Assembly (NCBI RefSeq): GCF_000948975.2
Contig: NZ_CP059735.1
Coordinates: 434,001 to 498,000 of the forward strand
Direction of reading: 5' to 3'
DNA from: Thalassomonas actiniarum
GTDB lineage: Bacteria > Pseudomonadota > Gammaproteobacteria > Enterobacterales > Alteromonadaceae
DNA: 64,000 bases
Shown here: in pieces, positions 9,378 to 17,997 of the stretch
How the letters are laid out: the number at the start of each line of letters is the position of its first letter
Position numbering within the stretch: position 1 is the first letter of the stretch
The notes under the pieces: model-generated
Database searches by the model: none
The model's input: the letters and a program-made list of their open reading frames with translations, nothing else
Told to the model about the DNA's origin: nothing
Made by a program: the position numbers and the translations under genes

Positions 9378-10382
9378 TTATCTGTGCCCGTGTACTTGCA
9401 GTTTAAAAACCTCAATGCCGGTATCGGTATTGATAAACAAGCGCTTAAAGGCGAGTAATTCTTTTTGGGGAGCCGTCAGGCCATTAATGGTGGTGGCGGA
9501 AAAGCGTATGCCGTTGTCGCTGAGCATCTGCTGATGGCTTTCGTTAAAGTCTTCGGCCCGGCCGTTGGGATAGGCAAAGCTGTAGCAGGGCTTGCCGGTG
9601 AGTTTTTCGGTTTCAAGGATAGAGGTCTGAATTTCCTCCCTGGCATGCTCCAAAGTGGTTTTTGATAAGATGACATGGTTATGGGTATGGGCGCCGAAGG
9701 TGATTAACCCGGAATCGGACATCTCTTTAATGGCTGGTGCCGTTAACATATAAAAAGGCGAGTCTGCCTGGTAGCGGTAATTTAAATCACAATCGAGTGC
9801 TTTGGCCAAAGCCTGCAACTCGGCCCTGGCCTCATCCGTTTTCCTGGTTTTCAACTGTGCCTGCAACAGCCGGGATACCGCCTGTTTTTGCTCGTTGTTT
9901 TTGAGGGGGTAGCGTTTTCCCTGCCAAAGCAAGCTATTCTTCGGGGTTTGGCTGAGCATACGCAGCAGATCGCAAAACCAGATGGTATGGTGGCTGTTGA
10001 TATAGTTGGTCGCCAGAAAAACCGTTGCCGGCAGTTGCAGCGCTTTGAGCACGGGGAAGGCCAGCGAGTAGTTGTTATAAAAGCCGTCATCGAAAGTGAT
10101 TGCCGCCAGGGGCTTTTCCCCGTCGTAATCGGCTATCTGCAAGGCCTGCTCTAAAGGCAATACATTAAAATGCTGATGCAGGTAATGCATCTGCTCTTTA
10201 AAGCGGTCAAGATGCATAAAACAGTGATCTTCCAGCGGCAGTTCATCGCTATGTATGCCGTGATAGGAGACTATGGTGATCTTGTGGTAGCCGCGTACCC
10301 GGTGCAATTTTGCCGACAAGCCGGACATGCCGATCAGGGCCTGTTTTACCCGGGCAATAACTTTAGCTGGCGAGATCTTCAT
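9378..10382 (-). CDS. Polysaccharide deacetylase (NodB-type), second copy
   Basis: A 334-residue NodB-homology enzyme. Visible motifs are IVSYHGIHSD, ITFDDGFYNNY (catalytic Asp plus metal Asp) and FGAHTHNHVILS (HxxxH zinc ligands). A late SFAYPNGR segment matches the fourth conserved NodB motif. An inserted helical region (about residues 150-200) separates motifs 1 and 2 and makes it longer than the deacetylase at 1092-1856. No signal peptide is seen. It overlaps the acetyltransferase gene upstream by about 20 bp, so acetylation and deacetylation genes are directly coupled here. The pairing suggests tuned acetylation of the polymer. Confidence 0.88.
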   Translation of the reverse strand: MKISPAKVIARVKQALIGMSGLSAKLHRVRGYHKITIVSYHGIHSDELPLEDHCFMHLDRFKEQMHYLHQHFNVLPLEQALQIADYDGEKPLAAITFDDGFYNNYSLAFPVLKALQLPATVFLATNYINSHHTIWFCDLLRMLSQTPKNSLLWQGKRYPLKNNEQKQAVSRLLQAQLKTRKTDEARAELQALAKALDCDLNYRYQADSPFYMLTAPAIKEMSDSGLITFGAHTHNHVILSKTTLEHAREEIQTSILETEKLTGKPCYSFAYPNGRAEDFNESHQQMLSDNGIRFSATTINGLTAPQKELLAFKRLFINTDTGIEVFKLQVHGHR

Positions 10383-10923
10383 CGACCTGGTTCGGAATTA
10401 TTTTTGCAGGAATACCGACGGCAGTGCTGTTTGCCGGTACATCTTTGTTGACCACGGCATTAGCGCCGATAATGACATTGTCTCCTATGGAGATGGCGCC
10501 GAATACTTTGGCGCCGGCGCCGATATAGACATTTTCTCCGATTGTCGGCCAGCCGTTGGACTTTCCTGCGCCCTTACGCCCTATGGTCACCCCCTGGCCG
10601 ACGGAGCAGTTACGGCCAATTTTCTCTGCGCCTATGATGATGCAGCTGAAATGGCCGATAAAAAAGCCCGGTGCGATATCGGAGTTGACATTGATTTGTA
10701 TTCCGGTCAGGACCTCGGAAATGTATTTGAGCAGGATATAGACAATTTTCAGCACATGGCTGAGCACCGGAGTTTCGATGGTGTTGACATAGCGGCCAAA
10801 GCGATACACCAGCAGGGCGATAAAGCCGTGCTGGAGCAGCGAAAAGAGAAACCGGGAAACCGGGTTGTGTCTTTCGGTCACCCTGGCGTATTTCTGATAG
10901 TCGACTTTAATATTATTAAACAT
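10363..10923 (-). CDS. Serine acetyltransferase-like hexapeptide (LbH) acetyltransferase
   Basis: A 186-residue protein with an alpha-helical N-terminus and a C-terminal left-handed beta-helix built from hexapeptide turns (VGQGVTIGRKG, IGENVYIGAGAKVFG, IGDNVIIGANAVVNKD, VGIPAKII). This is the CysE/Wzb-like acyltransferase pattern. In a polysaccharide cluster it is more likely to O-acetylate a sugar than to make O-acetylserine. The H in FIGHFSCIIIG is at the usual catalytic histidine position. The gene lies 10 bp downstream of the GT4 gene and overlaps the deacetylase gene, which supports co-expression. Confidence 0.85.
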   Translation of the reverse strand: MFNNIKVDYQKYARVTERHNPVSRFLFSLLQHGFIALLVYRFGRYVNTIETPVLSHVLKIVYILLKYISEVLTGIQINVNSDIAPGFFIGHFSCIIIGAEKIGRNCSVGQGVTIGRKGAGKSNGWPTIGENVYIGAGAKVFGAISIGDNVIIGANAVVNKDVPANSTAVGIPAKIIPNQVDEDLAS

Positions 10924-10933
10924 ATTATTAGTA

Positions 10934-12139
10934 TTAAGTGTTTGTTGTAATGATAGTATTATAACTGCTTAGCAGTTTATTGGCGATAATGTCCCAGTCA
11001 TATTTACCGGTAGCAAGATCGCGTGCCGAATGGCCGAAGCGGCTATTTTTTTCACTGTCGGTTAATAAGGCGATGATCCCCCGGGCAAAGGCGCTGGCGT
11101 CATCGGCGTAGATGATATTTTCATCGGCGCTCAGGTTCACCCCTTCGGCGCCGACCGAGGTTGAAACTATGGCCTTGCCCATAGCCATGGCTTCGAGCAG
11201 CTTTAGCCGGGTGCCTGAGCCGACACGGATCGGCAGGATATACACGGCGGCACTGGCAACAATCGGCCTGAAATCGTCAACAAAGCCGGTCACGGTAATA
11301 TTGTCCTTAACATCTGGTGGAATTTGCACCCCGGTGGATTTACCCACCAGGGTCAGTTTCGCGTCGGGAACTTTTGCCAGGATTTTCGGCATCACCTCGT
11401 CCATAAAGAAAATCATGCCGTCTTTATTGGGAAACCAGCCCATACCGCCGACAAAAACCAGGCTGTTTTCTACCTGCTCCTGTTTTCCCGGAGAGAAGAA
11501 CTGGGTATCAACGCCGTTTTCCACAACACTGATCTTTGCCGCCGGGCTCAGCGCTTGCAGGATATCGGCATCGATTTGCGAGCAGACAAAGGTTTCCTTG
11601 GCCCGGGCACAGACATCGGCTTCAAACTGGTGCAGGCTCTTGCCCTGGTTGCCAAAAAAGACCTTTTCAGGCAAGGAGTCGGCATTTTCGGCGCGGCGTT
11701 TTAACAGCAGGGATTCAACATTGTGGTTATTTAGCACATAGGGGACATTGCCGAGTAAATTGGCGTATTGCGCCAGCGGCAGCATATCAAAATGCACCAG
11801 GTCGAACTGTTCCGAGGTCAGCTTTTCTTCAATGGCCCGTGCCAGCTCCTGTGAAAAATATTTGCGCACCACAAAAGGGGTTTTGGTAAAAAACCCCTGC
11901 AATAAATCTTTGGCAAAGCGAATTTTTGAATGCTCGTTGGGGATAGGAAAAACCTGGACCGATTGGCACATACTCTCAAGGTGTTGTACTGCCGAAGGAT
12001 CGTCGTCATTACGCTGCAAGGATAAATAATGAACCTGATGTGAAGGGCATATTCTTTTGAGCAGGTTGTAGGTTCTGATCTGGTGCCCTTCATTTGTCGG
12101 GTAAGGCAAACGAGTGGTGATAAAAAGAATTTTTGCCAT
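10934..12139 (-). CDS. Glycosyltransferase GT4, PEP-CTERM/XrtA-associated type
   Basis: A 401-residue GT-B fold enzyme. The N-terminal FITTRLPYPTNEGHQIRTYNLL pattern (split here as FITTRLPYPTNEGHQ then IRTYNLL) resembles the sugar transferases associated with PEP-CTERM/EpsH systems (TIGR03087-like). The donor-binding half shows FVGGMGWFPNKDG and the GT4 acidic region PIRVGSGTRLKLLEAMAMGKAIVS with E-x7-E spacing. A Shine-Dalgarno AAGGAATC lies just before the ATG. It is separated from the next upstream GT4 gene by 75 bp. Sugar specificity is unknown. Confidence 0.87.
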   Translation of the reverse strand: MAKILFITTRLPYPTNEGHQIRTYNLLKRICPSHQVHYLSLQRNDDDPSAVQHLESMCQSVQVFPIPNEHSKIRFAKDLLQGFFTKTPFVVRKYFSQELARAIEEKLTSEQFDLVHFDMLPLAQYANLLGNVPYVLNNHNVESLLLKRRAENADSLPEKVFFGNQGKSLHQFEADVCARAKETFVCSQIDADILQALSPAAKISVVENGVDTQFFSPGKQEQVENSLVFVGGMGWFPNKDGMIFFMDEVMPKILAKVPDAKLTLVGKSTGVQIPPDVKDNITVTGFVDDFRPIVASAAVYILPIRVGSGTRLKLLEAMAMGKAIVSTSVGAEGVNLSADENIIYADDASAFARGIIALLTDSEKNSRFGHSARDLATGKYDWDIIANKLLSSYNTIITTNT

Positions 12140-12214
12140 TACTATTGATTCCTTTTTGGCCTGTTATGGTCGCAGTTTATTATGGTGTTCATGAAGTTTG
12201 AAAAATGCCGGTAG

Positions 12215-13315
12215 CTAGTTTAACAATTCGGCGTATAAATTTTCGTGCTTTTCCCTTGCCCGGGACAAGGATAAATGATCTTCGATATACTTTCTGCCCG
12301 CGGCGGTCATTGCTTCGATGCCGGCCTGATCTTGGCCTAATATCCGCTTTAATCCCTGATGCAGGCCTTGCGGGCTGCAATCATCGCATAACACGCCCCC
12401 CTTGCTTTGCTGCAACAGCTCAGGGATAGCGCCAACCGGTGTTGCTACCACGGGTAGGCGGCAAGACAAGGCTTCGAGGATCACCAAAGGCATGCCTTCG
12501 GTGAGGGAGCTGGAGATATAGAGATCGTTTTGCTGATAATAGGGCAGCATGTTTTTTTGCACGCCGTGAAAAGTCACTTGCCCTGTTAACGCCAGCCGTT
12601 TGCTGGTGGCTGTCAGTGCTGCTTTGAGTTCGCCGTCGCCGACGATATTCAGGTGCCAGTTGTTGTTGCCCTCCTGCTTTAACTGCGCCAGGGCGGTTAA
12701 CAGGTTTTCATGGCCTTTTTCCGGCGACAGGCGCCCGACGATCAGTAAGTTTACCCGGGCCTGGCTTTCCCGTTGCCGGGACGGGGCAGGGTGAAATTTT
12801 TCGGTATCTATGGCGTTTTCCAGCAGGAAAATTTTATCCCGGGGTATTTGCCCCCCCAGGTCCCGGCTGATTTCTTTACTGACGGCAATGACCCTGGCAA
12901 ACCATGGCAGGCATAATTTTTCCACCAGGTTGTTAAATTTCATATTGAGATCGTTCTTGACCCAGCCGTGCATGGTCACGATTTTTTTCGGTGAACGGCT
13001 GAGCAGGGTGGCCAGGGTCGCGTAAAAAACCGACTTGGGGTCATGGCAATGCACAATATCGATTTTTGAGGATTTCAGTATTGTCCTCAAGGCGCCTAAA
13101 GTGGCGAGATCAAACTTGCCGGAGTTGGGCAGTTTATGGCTGGTGACGCCATTTGCCTTTGCTGCCTCAAGCAGTTCGTTATTGTCGTTGAGGTAATTCT
13201 GGATCACCGCCAGTTCGTGATGGCACTTAGCCGAGCTTTGCCCGGTTAAATTTAAAATAACATGTTCGGCGCCATATAAGCCTGAGCTCGAACGTAAATG
13301 TAACACATTAATCAC
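12215..13315 (-). CDS. Glycosyltransferase GT4
   Basis: A 366-residue GT-B glycosyltransferase. The N-terminus (NVLHLRSSSGLYGAEHVIL) carries the typical acceptor-side glycine-rich loop, and the C-terminal half has LLIVGRLSPEKGHENLL and the donor-site region SSSLTEGMPLVILEALSCRLPVV with the conserved E-x7-E. It starts with GTG at 13315 and overlaps the upstream GT4 gene by 8 bp, so translation is coupled. It presumably extends the lipid-linked repeat unit on the cytoplasmic side of the membrane. Donor sugar cannot be told from the sequence. Confidence 0.9.
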   Translation of the reverse strand: MINVLHLRSSSGLYGAEHVILNLTGQSSAKCHHELAVIQNYLNDNNELLEAAKANGVTSHKLPNSGKFDLATLGALRTILKSSKIDIVHCHDPKSVFYATLATLLSRSPKKIVTMHGWVKNDLNMKFNNLVEKLCLPWFARVIAVSKEISRDLGGQIPRDKIFLLENAIDTEKFHPAPSRQRESQARVNLLIVGRLSPEKGHENLLTALAQLKQEGNNNWHLNIVGDGELKAALTATSKRLALTGQVTFHGVQKNMLPYYQQNDLYISSSLTEGMPLVILEALSCRLPVVATPVGAIPELLQQSKGGVLCDDCSPQGLHQGLKRILGQDQAGIEAMTAAGRKYIEDHLSLSRAREKHENLYAELLN

Positions 13316-14450
13316 GGTTTTTATGCCCTGTTAAACGTTCGAATAAGCCGGTATAGGTTTGCAGCATATTTCTTAGTGAAAATTGCTGTTCTACCAGGGC
13401 GCGGGAGGCCCTGGCGGCTTCGGTATAGCCGGGAGAGGAGGGCAGGTAATTCATCAGTGCCCGGGCCAGTGCCTCGGGATCTTCTGCCGGCACCAGCTCA
13501 CCGTTAACGCCGTTTTGCACCACTTCCGGGTTGCCGCCGACATCGGTTGCTATCAGGGGCAAGCCGGATGCGGCACTTTCGAGCAGGGCATTGGACAGGC
13601 CTTCGGTCACCGAAGGCAGGGCCATCAGGTCAAAAGCCGGCAGGTAATCTTTGACATTGCCGCAGTAACCTTTAAGAAAAACATCATCTTCGAGTTTTAA
13701 TGATTTTACCTGCTGCGTGAGGTCGTCAAAAGTATCGCCTTCCCCGAACAGTACTAACTGGCAATTTGCCCCGCGCTCATTCATGATGCCGACGGCATCC
13801 ACCAGGAACCTTTGTCCTTTCCAGGGATTTAAATTGCCTATGGTGACCAGCTTGACCTTGTCTTCTTTCAATCCTAACTCTGAAACCAGCCGGGCTTTCT
13901 CTTCTTTGGGCTGTTCCAGGGCCTGGGTGAAGGTTTCGCTGTCGATGCCGTTATATAACAGCAAGGTTTTTTCTTTTGGGATCCCTTCGCTTAACACTTT
14001 TTGCTGTACCGCCTTGGACGGGCACAGTACCAGCAAAAAGTTTCTGTTGATAAAACGGATCATTTTTTCCAGGGTTTGATTCCGTTTAAAGCCCATATCC
14101 CGTCTGCTGGAAAGCTTGATCACTTTGACCGGTAGCAGGGCATTGAGAATATCGGACATTTCATGGAAAGAGAGCACGATTTGTATGTCTTTTTCGCGGA
14201 TCAGTTTGCTGATGGCAAAAAGTGTTTTAAAGCCGGAAAGGCCGTAGACTTTTTTTACCGGGAAATGATGGTAACTCAGGTTGGCATCACGGGTGCCTGA
14301 CGGAAAAGGGATCTGTCCGGTATTAGACAGCTGGATAATATCTATGCTGTATTTGTCCTTGTCTAAGCCGGAAACCAGATCTTTTATGTGTTTTTCACTA
14401 CCGCCTTTTGCGCCAACAAAAGAGTCTGTCAAAATAACTATTTTAATCAC
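13308..14450 (-). CDS. Glycosyltransferase GT4 (first gene of the minus-strand exopolysaccharide cluster)
   Basis: A 380-residue GT-B enzyme: FVGAKGGSEKHIKDLVSGL near the N-terminus, then LVTIGNLNPWKGQRFLVDAV and PSVTEGLSNALLESAASGLPLIA in the donor-binding half. The start is GTG at 14450 with GGAATGATG directly upstream. As the first gene of the leftward cluster, it should lie next to the main promoter in the 420-bp divergent region shared with prsT. A weak -24/-12-like element (14516-14531, minus strand) is the only promoter hint I found for it. The enzyme likely adds an early sugar of the repeat unit, but no initiating sugar-phosphate transferase is present in the window. Confidence 0.88.
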   Translation of the reverse strand: MIKIVILTDSFVGAKGGSEKHIKDLVSGLDKDKYSIDIIQLSNTGQIPFPSGTRDANLSYHHFPVKKVYGLSGFKTLFAISKLIREKDIQIVLSFHEMSDILNALLPVKVIKLSSRRDMGFKRNQTLEKMIRFINRNFLLVLCPSKAVQQKVLSEGIPKEKTLLLYNGIDSETFTQALEQPKEEKARLVSELGLKEDKVKLVTIGNLNPWKGQRFLVDAVGIMNERGANCQLVLFGEGDTFDDLTQQVKSLKLEDDVFLKGYCGNVKDYLPAFDLMALPSVTEGLSNALLESAASGLPLIATDVGGNPEVVQNGVNGELVPAEDPEALARALMNYLPSSPGYTEAARASRALVEQQFSLRNMLQTYTGLFERLTGHKNRD

Positions 14451-14731
14451 GCATCATTCCTATATAGCAAATATCTTAGGGTCTTAATAATCAAAAAAAA
14501 TTTCGTCCGCATGATAGCATATTATTTGTCATAATTACCCGCCCGGCTTAAGTTAATTTTTCAAAAAAAACCACTAAACCAGGGATTTTTTTCGCGGCCA
14601 GTCGACGCTTTTTTTGTTTGTTTAACCCGAATTAAATTGTTTTCACCGCTCAAACAGGCGCTTGTTTTTCTATTTCATTGTTTTGATTGTGAATCCAACC
14701 CAGATGGCATAGAATTTTGTGGTATATATCT
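14451..14731. promoter_or_regulatory. Divergent promoter region, glycosyltransferase cluster / prsT
   Basis: This AT-rich non-coding DNA separates the leftward glycosyltransferase cluster from rightward prsT. On the plus strand TGGCAT-AGAAT-TTTGT (14705-14720) resembles a sigma-54 element, with a good -24 half and a poor -12 half. If used, it would start transcription at about 14731, the base of the folded leader that follows. An overlapping TATATAT (about 14723-14729) could instead serve as a sigma-70 -10 box. No TGTCAA-N5-TTTACA dyad is present, unlike the PEP-CTERM promoters downstream. Confidence 0.4.
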
Positions 14732-14803
14732 GAGGTTTTCTGTAGTTCTTTTCTAACCGGCAAGAACTGCTGCAATAGGGGAGATTGCAGGCAAGAAAAC
14801 CTC
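14732..14803 (+). ncRNA. Predicted structured leader (three-way junction) of prsT
   Basis: Three nested perfect helices can form. The outer stem P1 pairs 14732-14741 (GAGGTTTTCT) with 14794-14803. Hairpin P2 pairs 14744-14750 (AGTTCTT) with 14762-14768, and hairpin P3 pairs 14770-14776 (CTGCAAT) with 14784-14790 around a purine-rich AGGGGAG loop. That gives 24 Watson-Crick pairs in 72 bases, with junction linkers of only 1-3 bases. It lies 67 bp before the prsT ATG and is followed by CTTCTTTAATT rather than a long T-tract, so it is not an ordinary terminator. It does not match the c-di-GMP riboswitch consensus that I know. Function as RNA is inference; it could also be a DNA operator or small repeat. 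Confidence 0.5.
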
Positions 14804-14870
14804 TTCTTTAATTGGCCAGGCATTTTGCTATATTGGCTGTATATCTTTGCTTATAGATGGACTTGTTTAC

Positions 14871-17630
14871 ATGAAAAATGCTAATAAATTATTGTTTGCC
14901 ACTAGTTTGATGCTAGCGGCATCTGCATGTACCCCACAAAAAACCGCCGAGGAACAAATAACAGAAGCAAAAGCCCATATCGCGCAACAGCAACTGTCCA
15001 CTGCGAGTATCACCTTAAAAAATGTTCTTAAGTCAACGCCTCAGTCTGCCGAAGGGCGCTTCCTCCTGTCGCAGGTTTATCTGAAAGTAGGTGAGCTTGA
15101 CAATGCCGAAAAAGAAATCAAAAAAGCCATTGAATACGGCTATGAAGCCGAAGCGGCTAATTTATTCCTGGCGGAGATACTGTTAGAAAAAAATGATAAC
15201 CAGGCAGTGATTGATCTGCTGGAAAAACAGCAGTTTTCTACAGAGTCTGCGCAAATTTTGAGCTTTATCTTTAAAGGTAAGGCGCATATCAATTTAAATC
15301 AGGTTGAGCTGGCCAAAGATGCCTTTGACACCGCCAATGACATTAATGTTGAGTCTTCCTATAGCCTTTACGGCTCTGCGATAGTGGCTTCCATGGATGA
15401 CAATTATCAGCTGGCGGCAGAATTACTGGATAAGGCGCTGGCGCAACAGGATGATTTGGCAGAAGGCTGGATACTAAAAGCCCGGGTGGCAGAGCAAAAT
15501 AAAGATTTTGCTACCGCTGTGAGTGCTTATGAAAAGTTCTTAGAGCTTAGGCCAAGGGCGCATAGCATCAAATTATTGATGGCGAATGATTATCTTCAGC
15601 TGGAAAATGATGAAGCCGCAGAAAAGCTGGTGGATGACTTACTGAAATTAAATGAGGCCCATCCGACGGCAAACTTGTTAAAGGCAAAAATTGCCAACAG
15701 CAGAAAAGATTATGAGCTGGTGAAGAAACATGCCGAAACCACTTTAAACAGTACCCCGGAAGATCCCCTGGCACTGTATTTATCCGGGATCAGCAATTAC
15801 TTTTTGAATAATTTCGAGCAGGCCTATACCGCGCTTTCTAAAATTGTCGATCGCCTGCCGAAAACCCATGAAGCCCATAAGCTCTACATGTTGTCTATGC
15901 TGAAGCTCGGTTATGTTGACCAGTTAAATGAGCATGTCGGAGAATATGAAGGTTTTGACGATAAAGATAGTAATCTGCTTTCGGTGATCGGCTCTAGCCT
16001 GGCGGTCAGCGGTCAAACCCAGGATGCGGAAACGATTTTTGAAAGGGCGCTTGAGGTAAAACCCGATGACGTCAATGCCAAGAAAAAGCTGGCGTTTGCC
16101 CGCCTGATGAACCGTGATCTGCAGGGGATCAGCGACCTGGAAGAAGTTAATGCCGTCAGTTCAGACGACAAAATGGTAAATCTGGTGCTGGCGTCTGCCT
16201 ACCTCTACCAAAATAAAATTGAAGAAGCGAATAATATCGTTGAAAAATGGCTGGCAAAAGAGCCTAAGGACATCGAAGCACTGTTATTAAAAGCACGGGT
16301 GTTAAGTGTTTCCGGCGAGCAGGATGCCAGCTTAACTGTGCTCAAACAGGCACAAGGTTATCAGCCTGACTCTACCAAGGTGTTATTAAAACTGGCAGAG
16401 CACCATTTAAGGGCTCAAGACTATCAAACGGCAGAAAGTTTGCTGAAGCAGATATTAGCCGCCGCTCCGGATACCAAGCCAGCTTTGATCATGCTGAATC
16501 TGGCCAGTCAAAAACAGGAAAAACAACAGCAATTCTTTGATTACCTGACGGATATTAATAGCAAGCATAAAGAGGTGATCTGGCCTAAGCTGATGCTGGC
16601 GCAAAAATTCATCAACGACAGGGAGGCGGAGCAGGCATTAAAATATCTGGCGCCGCTTGCCCAGGCGAAAGAATTGCCTAATGCCTATTATTCCATTGTG
16701 ATGAACGGCTACTATCTGTTAGCGGATAAAAGCAAACTGAATGATATTGCCAGTACCTGGCAAGCGGCCAAGCCTCAGGCGGTGGTTGCCTACCTTAAGC
16801 ATATTGAATTTCTGGAAAAGCTCGGCGATATTCAGTCGGCTTTGCTTCAGGCGCGAAAAGCCCAGAAAAAAATTACCAAAGAGAGTGATAATTTACGTTT
16901 AATGGTATTGGAAACGCATTACCTGCTGCGTTTAGGGCGAAACAATAAGGTTGCTCCTTTACTGACCAAGCTACAGGATAAATTGCCGGACAATGCTCTG
17001 GTGACTCAATTGGCGGGTCACCTGGCATTTAATAAACAGCAATACGACGAAGCCATCAAGCATCTTGAGCAGTCTTTTGCTAAAGATAGTAACGTCAGAA
17101 CAGCCCTGCTGCTGGCAAGTGCCTACCGCAGGACTGACAATGAGGCCAAAGCCGTTGCCTTACTGGAGCAGGCACCTGAAAAAGTAAATCAAAATGCTGC
17201 CGTACAAAGTTTATTATCTGAAATGTATACCAGAACAGATACTGCCAAAGCGATAGATTCTTATTTAAAGCAGATCAAAGCCTCACCTAAAAATGTTGTC
17301 GCCTTGAATAACCTGGCCTGGCTGTTAACTGAGCAGAAAAAATATGAGCAAGCCATTAGTTATGCCAGAAAAGCGCATGAGTTGATGCCAGATAACCCGC
17401 AAATCCTGGACACCTTAGGAGTTGCTTTACTGAAGAACATTAAGCAGGGTGAGGCACTGGAAATATTGAAGAAAGCTTATTCGCTTTCTAAAGAAGCCAG
17501 TATCAAAGTGCATTACGCCCAGGCACTTGCCGCTAATGGCCAGAAAAGCGAAGCGAAACAAGTGGTCGATGGACTGACAGAGCAGGAAAAATCAGAGCTG
17601 AAAGATGAGCTAGAGCAGCTGATTTTGTAA
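14871..17630 (+). CDS. prsT: PEP-CTERM system TPR-repeat lipoprotein PrsT
   Basis: A 919-residue TPR protein. I choose the ATG at 14871 because it starts a lipoprotein signal (basic MKNANK, hydrophobic core, then ASAC before TPQK); an upstream TTG at 14847 would only add eight residues. The rest is tandem helix pairs with TPR consensus (for example AEGRFLLSQVYLKVGELDNA and VALNNLAWLLTEQKKYEQA), which matches the PrsT family found in exosortase A loci. Its expected place is the outer membrane periplasmic face, as a scaffold for polymer export or assembly. It is transcribed alone, away from the glycosyltransferase cluster, has a structured leader, and ends at a strong terminator. Confidence 0.92.
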   Translation: MKNANKLLFATSLMLAASACTPQKTAEEQITEAKAHIAQQQLSTASITLKNVLKSTPQSAEGRFLLSQVYLKVGELDNAEKEIKKAIEYGYEAEAANLFLAEILLEKNDNQAVIDLLEKQQFSTESAQILSFIFKGKAHINLNQVELAKDAFDTANDINVESSYSLYGSAIVASMDDNYQLAAELLDKALAQQDDLAEGWILKARVAEQNKDFATAVSAYEKFLELRPRAHSIKLLMANDYLQLENDEAAEKLVDDLLKLNEAHPTANLLKAKIANSRKDYELVKKHAETTLNSTPEDPLALYLSGISNYFLNNFEQAYTALSKIVDRLPKTHEAHKLYMLSMLKLGYVDQLNEHVGEYEGFDDKDSNLLSVIGSSLAVSGQTQDAETIFERALEVKPDDVNAKKKLAFARLMNRDLQGISDLEEVNAVSSDDKMVNLVLASAYLYQNKIEEANNIVEKWLAKEPKDIEALLLKARVLSVSGEQDASLTVLKQAQGYQPDSTKVLLKLAEHHLRAQDYQTAESLLKQILAAAPDTKPALIMLNLASQKQEKQQQFFDYLTDINSKHKEVIWPKLMLAQKFINDREAEQALKYLAPLAQAKELPNAYYSIVMNGYYLLADKSKLNDIASTWQAAKPQAVVAYLKHIEFLEKLGDIQSALLQARKAQKKITKESDNLRLMVLETHYLLRLGRNNKVAPLLTKLQDKLPDNALVTQLAGHLAFNKQQYDEAIKHLEQSFAKDSNVRTALLLASAYRRTDNEAKAVALLEQAPEKVNQNAAVQSLLSEMYTRTDTAKAIDSYLKQIKASPKNVVALNNLAWLLTEQKKYEQAISYARKAHELMPDNPQILDTLGVALLKNIKQGEALEILKKAYSLSKEASIKVHYAQALAANGQKSEAKQVVDGLTEQEKSELKDELEQLIL

Positions 17631-17671
17631 TTCGTTTTTTCTCATCTGGAAAGCGTTTTAGTTTTCTCATG

Positions 17672-17699
17672 AAACCAGCAAATTTTTGCTGGTTTTTTT
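17672..17699 (+). terminator. Rho-independent terminator of prsT
   Basis: ACCAGCAAA and TTTGCTGGT form a stem around a short T-rich loop, followed by a run of seven Ts. It lies about 40 bp after the prsT stop codon and faces the prsT direction. Confidence 0.88.
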
Positions 17700-17997
17700 A
17701 TGTTTGCCGGAGCAGGCAATAGCCCTGTGGCGAACAAACCTTATTTGGTGATACTGCAGGGAAAGCTGTCCGTAGGTTGGTGCTTTTATTACTAGCGCTT
17801 GTGTCGGGCATTTTCATCATTCGGCTAAGCATTTTAACAGTTCTCGTTTGCTAGAGTGTCTATGACGAGTTTAAGTGAATTTTTGCTATTCCTGATTGTT
17901 TGTGTTGCCTGCAATCAGGTGTTTGTAACGGTGAATATCCTTTATGCACAAGGTGATGATATTGACGGATGAGAATTGCGGAACGAAAACGACTGGT
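17700..17997. other. Intergenic DNA with no recognised gene
   Basis: About 300 bp between the prsT terminator and a MITE-like repeat. No open frame of useful length, no clear promoter and no RNA gene was recognised. A short inverted pair (CCTGATTG at about 17893 and CAATCAGG at about 17911) is the only visible structure. It may be decayed sequence. Confidence 0.5.

Noticed and set aside
10327-10950. Plus-strand frame of 207 residues over the acetyltransferase gene
   Set aside because: It is antisense to a clear hexapeptide-repeat acetyltransferase and has no domain; a shadow of GC-biased codons.
11112-11741. Plus-strand frame of 209 residues over a GT4 gene
   Set aside because: Antisense to an intact glycosyltransferase; Ser/Thr-rich composition is the reverse complement effect.
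14516-14531. Minus-strand TGACAA-ATAAT-ATGCT as a sigma-54 promoter for the glycosyltransferase cluster
   Set aside because: The invariant GG of the -24 half is GA, so it is too weak to list as a promoter.
14732-14803. The prsT leader as a c-di-GMP (GEMM) riboswitch
   Set aside because: The conserved GEMM core and tetraloop-receptor sequences are absent.
14813-14829. TGGCCA-GGCAT-TTTGCT as a sigma-54 promoter close to the prsT start
   Set aside because: GG and GC are 11 rather than 10 bases apart, and it would leave an extremely short leader.
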